DNA of 64,000 nucleotides from a bacterium (GCA_004172935.1 SDZD01000012.1:1-64000), one strand, 5' to 3'; counted from the first letter of the stretch, positions 7,105-17,397 are shown. Notes: a model not told the origin generated them from the sequence alone. A program made the numbers and translations.

Positions 7105-7698
7105 CAACCCGCTCGCCCCTTCCCAAACAAACATTCATTTTTACTAATTCGCGGTTCCATCATTCAGCCGCTTCTGCGGCCAGAAATCGCGCGGCATAGA
7201 CTGGCAAAAATAGCTCTGGTTCGTGAGTGGGATGAGAGCGAATACCACTTACAACCAAAAATACCGACTTAAAAGTCAGAAATAGAATTGCACTGGGGTT
7301 CAGCGCCCCTGTCGCTGACTGACTCCAATGATTTCTGCCCCAGGCGTAAAGACAACCTCTCTGCTTCTCACCTTTCTGCCCTGCACTTTCTGCTCGGCGG
7401 CCACACCCCGAATCGCGCCACCGAGCCTCGCGTTCTCCCACTTCCACGAGGATAACGACTACGGCCTACAGTTTCGCCACAATACCAATTTGCAGTGGAC
7501 GGCGCTCGCCCGTTCGCCTTATGCCTGTCTCATCCCCGAAAAATAGCAGATGTCTGGCCTATGAAAAGCGCAAAAGAACACGATACCAACAGGGTAAAGT
7601 CGTTGATGGGTGAGAGTGGTTTTAACAGGAGAGTAAAATAAAAATGCAGCGGAAAGGAGTGCAATGACGTTGCAAAGAGAAGAAGTCGTTTAGACAAA
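7105..7698. other. 594-bp region upstream of the BTAD regulator
   Basis: No convincing protein gene. An open stretch at 7328-7546 encodes 72 residues with a hydrophobic start (SLLLTFLPCTFCSA) and a tail with HFHEDNDYGLQF, but it has no ribosome-binding site or recognisable family, so I do not call it. The last 60 bp contain two overlapping mini-ORFs with good ribosome-binding sites. Confidence 0.5.
7644..7693 (+). promoter_or_regulatory. Two overlapping mini-ORFs (leader peptides) before the BTAD gene
   Basis: ATG 7644 opens MQRKGVQ and stops at TGA 7665-7667. That stop overlaps ATG 7664 of a second mini-ORF, MTLQREEVV, which ends at TAG 7691-7693, five bases before the main ATG 7699. AGGAGA (7627-7632) precedes the first and AAAGGAGTG (7653-7661) the second. 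The main gene has only a weaker GAGAAGAAG. This layout suggests translational coupling or leader-peptide control of the regulator. Confidence 0.45.
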
Positions 7699-10473
7699 AT
7701 GCATTGGAGAATTGAACTCTTCGGGGGGCTGCGAGCAATTTATGGCAGCGCAACGGTATCTCATTTTCGCTCGCGTAAAACGGCGGCGCTGTTAGCGTAT
7801 TTGGCCTTTTTTCGCGGGCCTCACCCGCGCGATCAGTTGGTCGAGATGCTGTGGCCCGAATTTCCTGTGGAGGCAGGACGAAACAGTCTGCGAGTCGCTT
7901 TAGCTGATTTGCGCCGTCGCTCGTCGCTCAGCGACGAAAATGGCATGATGTTATCGCTTCCCCTACTCCAACTCGATTACGGTACCATTGGCCTTAGCCG
8001 CGAAGTGACGACCGATGTCACCGATTTCGAGAGGGCGGTCGATGAAGCACGCCGTGCTCTTTCCCAAGAAGTTCGGATTGCAGCATACGAACGCGCCCAG
8101 TCTTTGTATGGGGGGCCTTTTCTGCGCGGCCTGTACGAAAGCTGGATTCCCGTGGAAGAAGCGCGTTTAGAAGCGTCCTATTTATACGCATTGAAAGCGC
8201 TTGAAGGCATCTACGAAAGTTTAGGGGACTCGACGCGCGCTTTCGAATTGGCGCAACTGGCCGCGCGCCTCGCTCCGCAACCGCAGGAGAAAAGCACTCC
8301 CACTAAAAGGAGGATAGTAAGCAAGAAGCGCGAGAAGGCCGTAGCGCCTCAGGAAGATGTGGCAACTCCTCCTCAACAGACCGCTCCCGTGCCCGCCGCA
8401 TTTACAAGATTCTTCGGGAGAGAAGACGAACTACGAGAACTTGGCGCATTGTTGTTGAAAGGCCAGACACGCCTATTGACCATCTTAGGTGGTGGCGGCA
8501 TGGGTAAAACACGACTGGCGCAAGAACTCGCCCTGCGCCTTGATCGCGCTGTTTCATCGAACGAGACGGAGCAATTCGGCCGGGTATTGTGGGTCGCCCT
8601 CGCTGATACCACCGAAGCGCAGCGCTTGCCGGAAGACCTCATCAAAATCCTGAATTTGACGGTAAATACAGCCCCAACAAGCAGCTACCTGCAAGATTCC
8701 ATCGCTCGATTCTTGCGAGGCGAGGTCCAGCAACAACGCACCCTGCTGGTGCTGGACAATTTCGAGCAACTCCTTCCCAATGGCGCTCCTTTTCTCGGCG
8801 AACTGCTAGAACGAGTGCCCAACCTGACTTTAGTAGTCACATCACGCCAACGCTTGAATTTAACCGGCGAGAGGGAACATCGCATCGAAGCACTGGCGTT
8901 ACCACTTCAAACACTTTCTCCCGCCTACGACGAAGAAAACGAAACGCACTGGAATAAAGAGCAACTGGCGATTTTACGCGAATCGAGCAGCGTGCAATTG
9001 TTCGCCGACCGCGCGCGTGGCGCACGAGCCGACTGGCGTCTATGGCCACGCGAAGCGCTCACTCTTATTGCCTTGCTTCACCGACTGGAAGGTGTTCCGC
9101 TCGCCATTGAGTTAGTCGCATCACGCGCGGGTGTGCTATCGCTTGAACAAATGCTAGGACGGCTACCGCAAAGTTTGCAGTGGGTTAATTCGCGCGATTC
9201 ACATCGCCCTGCTCGCCATCGTTCGCTCCATGCAGTTCTGGAATGGAGTCTCGGATTGCTCTCGCCTCAAGACCGCGAAATTTTCGCGCGATTGAGTGTG
9301 TTTCACGGTGGTTGGACGCTGGATGATGCCAGCGCAGTGCTGCCAGATGTCGAACCCGATGTACTGCTGGAATCGCTGCAAACTCTGCGCGATGCCTCAC
9401 TTATCAATTCGGAAGAGAGTGGTCGAGGTGAACTGCGCTTTTCCATGCTCGAATTAGTGCGCCAGATAGCGAGCGAGTCTCTCAGCAAGGAACAGCACTT
9501 CCAGGTAAGTCAGAGCCACGCGAAATACTACTTTCAATTAGCCCAGCGTGGGGCAACCCAGGAGAATGACTATCACAAGCGCTGGCTTTGGGGTAGCACA
9601 GAAGGCTCTAATTTTTCGGCGGCGCTCGATTTCTGGGCACATACCGACCTCGAATGTGCTCTAGAGATGGCTGCAGCGCTATGGTGGTACTGGATTTTCA
9701 ACTACCACCTCCCCGAAGGGCGTCACTCTTTGGGGCAATTACTGAATAATCCTCAAGCTCAACAATTTCCCAGAGCACTGGCACGGGCACAGAGATGTGC
9801 GGCCTATATCGCTTTGCTCAGCGGCTATTACGACGAAGTGGATGGTTTGCTGCACAAGGCAATGCAGGTATGTAGTCTAGAAGCGGAGCAAAACGAACAA
9901 GCGACATTACTCAACCTACTCGGAGCCTCGGCAGTTGTTCGAGGTGACAAGGAAAAAGCGCGCGAACTCTATGCGCAAAGCCTCACGCTTCGCCGCAAAA
10001 TAGGAAATGAGCGTGAACTGACTATCGCGATTAATGCTCTGGCCGGAGTGGAGAACACTTGCGGCAACTTGGAGACAGCGCGACTTTTATGCGCGGAGGC
10101 GTTGGAACGCGCCAGAAGATTCGATGACAACGGCGCGGAATCGTGGGCCTATAATACCCTTGGCTGCATTGCCTTCGGTGCAGGAAATTTATCGGAGGCG
10201 CGCGAACATCAGCAAAGAAGTTTGGCGATGCGCCGCCGCCATAAACAGTTGATGGGACAAGCGAGCTGTTTACAGGCATTGGGAGACACAGAGTTTCAAG
10301 AGGACAACCTGGAACTGGCACGCACCTATTATCAGGAAGCGTTTCAACTCTGGCAACAAATCGAACAGATTCCTAAAGCTCAAATTCTCAAGGGAAAGCT
10401 GGAATTAGTCGCACAGAGAATGGCACCAGTCAACTCCCAGTCTTTTACGCCCCCTATACCGAATCAGAATTAA
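7699..10473 (+). CDS. BTAD/AfsR-like regulator with STAND ATPase and TPR domains
   Basis: A 924-residue cytoplasmic transcription regulator. Residues about 1-95 fit the OmpR/SARP-type winged helix (RIELFGGLRA, SRKTAALLAYLAF, LVEMLWPEFP, NSLRVALADLRRR). Residues about 100-200 are the bacterial transcriptional activation domain. A Lys/Pro linker leads to a signal-transduction ATPase with Walker A GGGGMGKTRL (about 262-271), Walker B LLVLDNFE (about 347-354) and the TSRQRL sensor motif, followed by a winged-helix segment (DREIFARLSVFHGGWTLDDA). Residues about 610-910 are tetratricopeptide repeats. By family, ATP binding and ligand sensing through the repeats control DNA binding. The large metalloprotease starts 192 bp downstream on the same strand and is the obvious candidate target. 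Confidence 0.85.
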   Translation: MHWRIELFGGLRAIYGSATVSHFRSRKTAALLAYLAFFRGPHPRDQLVEMLWPEFPVEAGRNSLRVALADLRRRSSLSDENGMMLSLPLLQLDYGTIGLSREVTTDVTDFERAVDEARRALSQEVRIAAYERAQSLYGGPFLRGLYESWIPVEEARLEASYLYALKALEGIYESLGDSTRAFELAQLAARLAPQPQEKSTPTKRRIVSKKREKAVAPQEDVATPPQQTAPVPAAFTRFFGREDELRELGALLLKGQTRLLTILGGGGMGKTRLAQELALRLDRAVSSNETEQFGRVLWVALADTTEAQRLPEDLIKILNLTVNTAPTSSYLQDSIARFLRGEVQQQRTLLVLDNFEQLLPNGAPFLGELLERVPNLTLVVTSRQRLNLTGEREHRIEALALPLQTLSPAYDEENETHWNKEQLAILRESSSVQLFADRARGARADWRLWPREALTLIALLHRLEGVPLAIELVASRAGVLSLEQMLGRLPQSLQWVNSRDSHRPARHRSLHAVLEWSLGLLSPQDREIFARLSVFHGGWTLDDASAVLPDVEPDVLLESLQTLRDASLINSEESGRGELRFSMLELVRQIASESLSKEQHFQVSQSHAKYYFQLAQRGATQENDYHKRWLWGSTEGSNFSAALDFWAHTDLECALEMAAALWWYWIFNYHLPEGRHSLGQLLNNPQAQQFPRALARAQRCAAYIALLSGYYDEVDGLLHKAMQVCSLEAEQNEQATLLNLLGASAVVRGDKEKARELYAQSLTLRRKIGNERELTIAINALAGVENTCGNLETARLLCAEALERARRFDDNGAESWAYNTLGCIAFGAGNLSEAREHQQRSLAMRRRHKQLMGQASCLQALGDTEFQEDNLELARTYYQEAFQLWQQIEQIPKAQILKGKLELVAQRMAPVNSQSFTPPIPNQN

Positions 10474-10665
10474 CGTCTAATCCTCGCCATTCGCCATAAA
10501 TTTTTCTCACTTTTCCATTTTCGTAATGGCGCCGTAATACAAAGCATTATCTCCTCTTTTAACTGAACTACGAAAGCTGGCAGAGTTAGCAGACGTGCGC
10601 GGTGGTGATACCTCGCAACAACCCCCTTCTCGCTTTTCGGGCCACAAAGTTAATTTTGGATAGAT

Positions 10666-13600
10666 ATGCAACGCCTTAAATCCCTTTTCTCCAACCACAC
10701 ATCGGTACGTGGCGATTCAATAGTACGCGATGGGGAGGCAACTATTGTCGTTCAGTCCACCTCGGCGCCAAAGAATGGTTTAGCCGCCCTCAATTGGCAT
10801 ACATTGAGGAATACAGCAAGTGCGCTGTGCGGAGCCGGCCTGTTGCTGCTGAGTGCCAGCGGTGCCAACGCTCAAGCGCCAAAGGCGTTCACAGATAAAG
10901 ATAGCGTGGCTGCGCTCGACAGCCTGTTCAAAACGCTCAAACCCGAACAAAAACTGGTTTATATCGACGATATGGGGTTCAAAGTCGAAACCTTGAAAGC
11001 GTGGCGTAATGCATTGGCAGGTGGCAAAACGACGCGCGCCGCGTTCGATAACAACGAGCAGTTATGGCCCAATCGCCGTATTCCCTACATTTTCGACGGC
11101 AACATGAGCGAGTCATATCGCGCGACAGTGCGTAGCGCCATGTTCACGGTGCAAAAGTGCGCCAATGTGATCTGGGTACCGGCGTCTGGCGACGCCAACT
11201 ACGTGCGCTTTTTCAATAACGGCACCAGCGGCATGAACTCGGCTCTTGGGCCGCAGGGAGGCGAACAACTCATCAATATCGATGCCTCACTGAGTCGGAT
11301 TCGGTGTGCGCACGAGTTAGCCCACTGCATGGGCTTCATTCATGAGCAGTGTCGCTCCGACCGCGATACCTACGTCACCGTTACATCCACCAGCGGCAAT
11401 GCGCTTGGCACTGTCAACTGGGCAAAACTGCCTTCCAGCCGCTCGCTCAACCAAGGCCCTTATGACTATGATTCGATGATGCATTACCCCCCCAGCGCCA
11501 GCGCAGGGGGTTCTAGCGCCACCATCACTCCCAAGGAGCCGTACTACACCAACGCGGGCAAACCAACGCTGGGACAGGAAACTCACGTCAGTATTCTCGA
11601 CGAATCGGCAATGGTTGGTCGCTACGGCGCTCCCTGCGTCATCAGTGGCAGAGTCACCACCACAACTGGCGTCCCGATGTCCGGTCTGACACTGACCTGT
11701 ACCCCGACAGGTAACTCGGCCTACTATGGGCCGACTGTTACGACCGACGCCAACGGCTACTACACCCTACTCGGCACCGCGACTGGCACCTACTCGGTCA
11801 CCCTCAGTGGCGGCGCAGTCATTCCGGTATCGACCACAGTACCGATTGAGACAACCTCAGCCACTGGCGTCAACTTTACCGTCGACGATAACAACCGTCC
11901 CACGATTTCCATCGCATCACCGACTGATGGTTCTCTTGCGGAATCTGTGACAAGCGCTACGGGCACTGCAACCGATAATATCGGAGTCGATTATGTCGGG
12001 GTGATTTTGAAGAACAACGCCGACAACACCTGGTGGGTGTGGGATAGCAGCGGCAATAACGGCAGTTGGGGCACCACAACATTCGAGCGCGCCAAGCACT
12101 TCAAGAAGGTGGACAACCCGACCGATTCGACGAATTTCAACTGGACGGCTTCGCTTCCCAACCTCAGTAACGGGAGCTACAATCTGCAAGTTATCTCCGT
12201 CGACATCGCCAATAACGATGCGGGAGCCTATGCCTCACTCAGCTATTCGATTGGCACGGTACGCCCTGTGGTCACGATAACCACTCCCGGACTTCTTACT
12301 ACCATCCCCTCCCTGACTAGCCTGAGCGGCACCGCAAGCGACCCGGATGGCATTTCCGGTAACGTTGTCAACCTCAATCTCATTCAAAACAACCAGTATT
12401 GGAATGGTACGTCCTGGCAAAATACCGAGGCCAGTCTGATAGCCAATCTGTCGGGCAATGTTTGGAGTACCACGCTCGTTCCCAAGGGGAGTAATTTGCG
12501 GTCAGGCGCCTACCTGCTCAAAGCCAGGGCGACGGACACTCAGGGCAACGTTTCCGCTGATCTGATTGGAAAGAACATCATCTCTTTCGGCATTGATAAC
12601 GTAGCGCCGACCTGTGACATCACCGACCCCAGCAACGGCTCAACTCTCAACGGTGTTAGCAGCATCAGCGGCCACGCCGACGATGACGTGGACATGGAAA
12701 AGATAGATCTCGACATTCTGCGCCTGAGTGACAACAAGTTTTGGGATAACGACCATTGGGGCGATGGCAGCGCAACTCTGTCGTGTAGCTACGAGAACGC
12801 CAGCAAAGAATGGCGCAGCAATGGCCCTTTGCCTTATGGTAACAGCCCGCAGACAGGCTGGGCAAGCGGCAACTATCGCATCATTGTCACTGTACATGAC
12901 AATGCGGGTAACCAGAAACAGGCGACTGCCAATTTCAGCATCATCAACACCTTCCTATGGACTGGTGCCACGCTGCGCGATAGCGATAGCAACAATAACA
13001 GCACCAACTGGGACACGGCGGCCAACTGGAGTCCGGTTGGCATTCCGGGAGCAAGCGATGTCGCGGTTATCGCGAATGGCGATACAGTGCAAGCCGACGG
13101 CACCCATAGCATAGGAACGCTGGGCATTTTAGGCAGCACCTTGAATACATCGGGGCTTTTAGTCAAAAACCTCGAACTCAGCGGCACCATCAATGGTGGC
13201 TCCATCAACTCGAATGGGGGCATATGGAACTGGTACGGAGGCTCGATTTCGGGCAACTGGAGTGTGTTTTCGGGAGCGGCCTTCAATATCTCCAGCGCGA
13301 CAGATATGTCACTAAGCAATGGCACTATCCTCAACAACGCTGGCACCATCAATTGGAGTGGTGCGGGTAAGTTGCACTGCGAAGGCTATAACAACCCCTC
13401 TACTATCAACAATCAAAACGGCGGAGTGTTCAATTTGGGCGCTGATGGCACTCCCTTCACTACGACTTACAGTTCCATATTCAACAATGCTTCGGGAGCC
13501 AAATTGGTTAAAACCGCTGGGAGTGGCGCGACCCTGCTTTCGGGCTGGACGTTTAACAACAGCGGCGAGTTAGGCTCGAACGTGGGCACGCTGAACTATA

Positions 13601-16600
13601 ACACCACCTTGAGCTTGAATAACGGGAGCAGCATCACCGGAGCAGCAAAACATGAGGTGCTGGGGGGTACTGTGAATATATCGGGCACGGCGACAGTTCA
13701 AGGTTCGACCTTCACGGTATCAAACGGGAACATCGCAGGAGTTGGGGCACTTGCCGTGCTTGCGACCTCGTCTGGCGGCTCATGGAACTGGAACGGGGGC
13801 AGCCTGAGCAACACGGTCGCGAACACGGGCACTTTCAATATCAGCGGCGCTGCCACTAAATTGTTCATTAACAGTGCAGTGTTCAATAATACGGGCAATG
13901 TCACGTGGAGCGGCGGCAACATCCACTGTGAGGGCTACAACGCGCCCGCGATCTTCAACAACAAAAACCTGAGCGTCTTTACGGCGACAAGCGAGGGCAG
14001 TTTCACCACGACCTATGGCGCCATTTTCAATAACGCAAACGGAGCCACCTTTAATCGAACGGGGACAGCGAACACCCAGTTGAACTGGGCGTTTAACAAC
14101 GATGGACTGGCGAAAAGCACGGCAGGAATCTTAACTTTGAATGCGGGCGGCAGTGGTTTCGGGCGCTTTCAAACGGGCACAGGTGCCCTCATTAAATTCA
14201 ACGGGGGCAGTCACACTCTCAGCAACTCGCGCCTACTGGGTACAGGCAAAGTTCAGATAACAGGAGGCGCGGTTACGCTAAACGGCAATCTGACACTGGG
14301 CGATACGACCTCGCCCGCGACGCTCGAAGTGAGCAGCGGCTCACTGGTGGGCACTGCCGTCATCGTCAATAATGTCCTGAAAAGCAATAGCATCATCGCC
14401 AGCGGCAACTCGTTGCCCAGCCTGTTGAATTGGACGGGCGGTGTCATGGGCGGAGTGCAAACGTGGGCGGCTTCGATTAAAACCGACATCAGCGACCCCA
14501 CGACTGGCAAAACCACCAAGACATTCGCTAATTCGACGACCATTAATAACGATGGTTTGGCGACATGGCGTAGCGCTGGAGCCATGCACAGCGAGGGCTA
14601 TCGTGCGCCAGTAACCTTCAATAATCGCAATGGCGCGGTGTTTACTTTTGCCAACGCCGGAACACCATTCAGCACGACTTACGGCTCCACTTTCGATAAC
14701 CAGGCGGGTGCCAGCATAGTGAAAAATGGCACAGGAAATTTGACGCTGACCTCATGGGTTTTCACAAACGCGGGCACTGTGACTACAAATGCGGGCCTCA
14801 CTGAATTTCTCTCGACGCTCACTTTGAGTGCGGGCACAAAATTCACGGGAGTTGGCATTGCTCGCCTTGCCGGAACTACCAACGCAAACACTGCGTTCTC
14901 GTCCACAGGACCTCTGCGCTTGGATTTGGGCAACTTCAACGGGGGCGCCAGCACATCCTTCACGGGTACGCAGTTCAACTGGACAGGCGGCTCCATCAAC
15001 GGCCAGTTCACTCTCAACGTCGGCTCGGTAATAACGGTTACAGGCACCGCGACCAAATCGTTGGGGAATAGCACCGTTTTCAACAATAACGGTTCGGTTA
15101 CGTGGAATGGGCCGGGCGCCATCCACTGCGAGGGCTATAACGCCCCCGCGACCTTCAACAATCGCAAAGGAGCAGTGTTTGCTTTTGCCACTGCGGGAGT
15201 ACCTTTCACCACGACTTATGGCTCTACTTTTAACAACCAGATTGGGGCGCGACTGGTCAAGAGTGGAACGGGGATTTTGACACTGACTCAATGGGGCTAC
15301 AACTCCGATAGCGAGATCGCGGCGACAGCGGGCACAACGGAATTTTTGTCCACGCTCAATTTGAACGCGGGCGCGAAATTTACGGGGACGGGCACAACAC
15401 GTTTTGCCGGAACTATCAATGCCAAGGCGCCATTCTCGGCAGTTGGCCCGATTCGATTGGATGCAGGCAGCCTCAACGGCACTCCCCTCGCTTCCTTCAC
15501 AGGTACAGGGTTCACCTGGGCGGGTGGTTCCATCAACGGGCAGCTCACGCTTAATGCTGGTTCGATGATAGCTGCGAGCGGTACTGCCAGCAAATCGCTC
15601 GGTAACGGCACCCTCTTCAATAACAAGGGCATCTTCAAATGGCTGGGGGGAAGCAGCATCCACAACGAGGGCTATAACAACCCGTCCACTTTCAATAACA
15701 TGTTGGGAGCGACTTTTGAGGTTGGCGCTGATGGAGTGCCTTTCAAGACGACTTACGGCTCCAATTTCAACAATCAGGCCGGAGCCAAGTTCTTGAAAAG
15801 CGCGGGAACAGGGCAAAGCACCGTAAGCGGCTGGACTTTCAATAACGGAAGTTGGGACGGCAAGGTATTGTTGCTTGGTGGCATCATCGAAGCCAAAACC
15901 GGCACTCTGAATTTTGCCACGACACTCAACCTACGTGGTGGGACATTCAAGGGACCCGGCCAAAACCTGTGGAGCGCGGGCAGTATCAATGTAGGGGCGC
16001 CCACCACGATTGATGGTACCAAACTCACTTGGAGCGGAGGCACATTGAACGCCGTCACAAGTGGCACCAAAGCCTCGGCAGCACTTTCGACGGTGGGGAC
16101 GGGCAACGTCAACTGGACGGGAGGAGGGCTGACAGGCAATCTGTTACTGGCCGCCAAAAGCATCACCAACATTAGCGGTAGCGCTCAAAAGAACTTTAGC
16201 AATGGGACAGTGCTGTCGAATGCGGGCCTTATTACCTGGACCGAAGGCAACATTCACTGCGAAGGCTATAACAACCCCGCGACACTCAAAAACCTTGCGG
16301 GGGGCACCTTCAACGTGCGCGGCAAGGGCGCTTTTAGCACCACTTATGGCTCTGCCATTAACAACGCGGGCTTGTTCGATCTGGGGACAAACCCTCTGAC
16401 CAGCGCTTGGAGCTTCACACAAACCTCGACGGGCACAACCGCGCTCAACATCAACAGTGCGGCACTCTATGGGCAATTGAAGACGACCAATGGCGTGACG
16501 CTGGCGGGCAACCTGAACACAGTTTTCGCTTCCAACTACGTTCCAGCAGTGGGAGCGATATTCAAGGTCATCACACACGGTTCACGCATAGGCACCTTTG

Positions 16601-17115
16601 GCAAAGTCAACGTGACGGGCAATAGCACCCGTATGTACATGGCCAAGTACAACCAGTCCGATGTCTCTCTGGTTGTGAGCGCCAAAGCTGCCAGCCCGCG
16701 CCAGGCTTCCGCTGCTGCTACGGCTCCAACACCAGTGCCAACGGTCACTCTCGAAGCACCTGAAACACCGACAGAAACGCCAGTTCCCACAGCAGAGTCC
16801 ACCAAAGCACCAAGCGGTTCGAGTGGGCTATCATTGGGATCGGTCAACGTCTCGGCATCTTCCATCCAACTGGCTTTCGTCCAGAACATTGATGCCGCAA
16901 CTGCTACCAATCTGACGCATTACACCGTTACCATCAACGGCCAACCCGTCGAGTTGATGGGTGTTTCAGTCAAGGGCAATCTCATCACCCTACTCTTACC
17001 CGAAGGAACGCTGACAGGGAACGATTCGGTGACTGCCAAGTGGGACAGCCTGAAAATCCCCTCCGGTCAACTATTGGCTCCGGGTATGTGGAATAACGGT
17101 CGTAATCCAACTTGA
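10666..17115 (+). CDS. Giant secreted astacin-like metalloprotease with long beta-rich repeats
   Basis: A 2149-residue exported protein. A hydrophobic export segment lies at about 48-67 (ALCGAGLLLLSASGANA) after an unusually long polar leader; an internal start is possible. The astacin (M12A) catalytic domain follows, with the zinc motif HELAHCMGFIHEQ at residues 216-228 and the Met-turn YDSMMHY at 268-274. Next come a carboxypeptidase-regulatory-like domain (about 324-405), about three bacterial Ig-like domains (about 410-760; SIASPTDGS, ITTPGLLTT, ITDPSNGST) and more than a thousand residues of Gly/Asn/Thr-rich repeats. Six repeats carry the hallmark H-x-E-G-Y-[NR] (DNA near 13376, 13923, 14585, 15123, 15661, 16255), consistent with a beta-helix stalk. 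A Pro/Thr linker (about 2015-2050) precedes a C-terminal Ig-like domain. No sorting signal or membrane anchor is seen. Confidence 0.85.
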   Translation: MQRLKSLFSNHTSVRGDSIVRDGEATIVVQSTSAPKNGLAALNWHTLRNTASALCGAGLLLLSASGANAQAPKAFTDKDSVAALDSLFKTLKPEQKLVYIDDMGFKVETLKAWRNALAGGKTTRAAFDNNEQLWPNRRIPYIFDGNMSESYRATVRSAMFTVQKCANVIWVPASGDANYVRFFNNGTSGMNSALGPQGGEQLINIDASLSRIRCAHELAHCMGFIHEQCRSDRDTYVTVTSTSGNALGTVNWAKLPSSRSLNQGPYDYDSMMHYPPSASAGGSSATITPKEPYYTNAGKPTLGQETHVSILDESAMVGRYGAPCVISGRVTTTTGVPMSGLTLTCTPTGNSAYYGPTVTTDANGYYTLLGTATGTYSVTLSGGAVIPVSTTVPIETTSATGVNFTVDDNNRPTISIASPTDGSLAESVTSATGTATDNIGVDYVGVILKNNADNTWWVWDSSGNNGSWGTTTFERAKHFKKVDNPTDSTNFNWTASLPNLSNGSYNLQVISVDIANNDAGAYASLSYSIGTVRPVVTITTPGLLTTIPSLTSLSGTASDPDGISGNVVNLNLIQNNQYWNGTSWQNTEASLIANLSGNVWSTTLVPKGSNLRSGAYLLKARATDTQGNVSADLIGKNIISFGIDNVAPTCDITDPSNGSTLNGVSSISGHADDDVDMEKIDLDILRLSDNKFWDNDHWGDGSATLSCSYENASKEWRSNGPLPYGNSPQTGWASGNYRIIVTVHDNAGNQKQATANFSIINTFLWTGATLRDSDSNNNSTNWDTAANWSPVGIPGASDVAVIANGDTVQADGTHSIGTLGILGSTLNTSGLLVKNLELSGTINGGSINSNGGIWNWYGGSISGNWSVFSGAAFNISSATDMSLSNGTILNNAGTINWSGAGKLHCEGYNNPSTINNQNGGVFNLGADGTPFTTTYSSIFNNASGAKLVKTAGSGATLLSGWTFNNSGELGSNVGTLNYNTTLSLNNGSSITGAAKHEVLGGTVNISGTATVQGSTFTVSNGNIAGVGALAVLATSSGGSWNWNGGSLSNTVANTGTFNISGAATKLFINSAVFNNTGNVTWSGGNIHCEGYNAPAIFNNKNLSVFTATSEGSFTTTYGAIFNNANGATFNRTGTANTQLNWAFNNDGLAKSTAGILTLNAGGSGFGRFQTGTGALIKFNGGSHTLSNSRLLGTGKVQITGGAVTLNGNLTLGDTTSPATLEVSSGSLVGTAVIVNNVLKSNSIIASGNSLPSLLNWTGGVMGGVQTWAASIKTDISDPTTGKTTKTFANSTTINNDGLATWRSAGAMHSEGYRAPVTFNNRNGAVFTFANAGTPFSTTYGSTFDNQAGASIVKNGTGNLTLTSWVFTNAGTVTTNAGLTEFLSTLTLSAGTKFTGVGIARLAGTTNANTAFSSTGPLRLDLGNFNGGASTSFTGTQFNWTGGSINGQFTLNVGSVITVTGTATKSLGNSTVFNNNGSVTWNGPGAIHCEGYNAPATFNNRKGAVFAFATAGVPFTTTYGSTFNNQIGARLVKSGTGILTLTQWGYNSDSEIAATAGTTEFLSTLNLNAGAKFTGTGTTRFAGTINAKAPFSAVGPIRLDAGSLNGTPLASFTGTGFTWAGGSINGQLTLNAGSMIAASGTASKSLGNGTLFNNKGIFKWLGGSSIHNEGYNNPSTFNNMLGATFEVGADGVPFKTTYGSNFNNQAGAKFLKSAGTGQSTVSGWTFNNGSWDGKVLLLGGIIEAKTGTLNFATTLNLRGGTFKGPGQNLWSAGSINVGAPTTIDGTKLTWSGGTLNAVTSGTKASAALSTVGTGNVNWTGGGLTGNLLLAAKSITNISGSAQKNFSNGTVLSNAGLITWTEGNIHCEGYNNPATLKNLAGGTFNVRGKGAFSTTYGSAINNAGLFDLGTNPLTSAWSFTQTSTGTTALNINSAALYGQLKTTNGVTLAGNLNTVFASNYVPAVGAIFKVITHGSRIGTFGKVNVTGNSTRMYMAKYNQSDVSLVVSAKAASPRQASAAATAPTPVPTVTLEAPETPTETPVPTAESTKAPSGSSGLSLGSVNVSASSIQLAFVQNIDAATATNLTHYTVTINGQPVELMGVSVKGNLITLLLPEGTLTGNDSVTAKWDSLKIPSGQLLAPGMWNNGRNPT
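13350..16400 (+). repeat. Internal long protein repeats (about 180-220 residues each)
   Basis: Six degenerate units of about 540-660 bp encode the same series: FNISGxATK, LxNxTxFNNxG, VTWxGxGxIHCEGYN, PATFNN, F-T-T-T-Y-G-S-x-F-N-N and L-T-x-W-x-F-N-N. The DNA copies have diverged, so this is an old duplication kept by selection rather than a recent expansion. Confidence 0.8.
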
Positions 17116-17151
17116 TCCCACGTGCTACTGAGCATGTCGTAGCGTTCAAAA

Positions 17152-17191
17152 AGTGGGATAGAGTGCTGGGTGCCCAGCACTCTATCCCACT
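17152..17191. terminator. 19-bp perfect hairpin after the metalloprotease gene
   Basis: AGTGGGATAGAGTGCTGGG (17152-17170) and its exact reverse complement (17173-17191) are separated by two bases. It lies 37 bp after the stop codon and may end transcription, but there is no T-run on the plus strand. It could instead be a small palindromic repeat unit or a site that stabilises the mRNA 3' end. Confidence 0.5.
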
Positions 17192-17397
17192 ATCAACACT
17201 CATACAAATCCAGCATCTTCACTCGCTTCCGATCTACATTTTGTACCATGTAGTTCCTTTGAACAAACGCCCTGCCCTCCCTGTCCTACAGGCCATTAGA
17301 GCGACCACGAACTGGCATAGTCTTAGCGCGAGCGCCGTGGTCGTGTCCTGCCTGTTGAGCCGTTCGAAACGGCAGGCAAAAACGGGAAAAGCCTCTC

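Noticed and set aside
7160..7447. 95-residue minus-strand open frame in a spacer
   Set aside because: No ribosome-binding site, no family match and unbalanced composition.
7328..7546. 72-residue plus-strand frame with a hydrophobic start
   Set aside because: It could be a small secreted peptide, but it lacks a ribosome-binding site and any homologue I recognise; left as a note in the spacer.
14752..15816. 354-residue open frame on the minus strand
   Set aside because: It lies inside the metalloprotease repeat region, repeats with the same period as that gene and has no recognisable family or ribosome-binding site; it is an antisense shadow.
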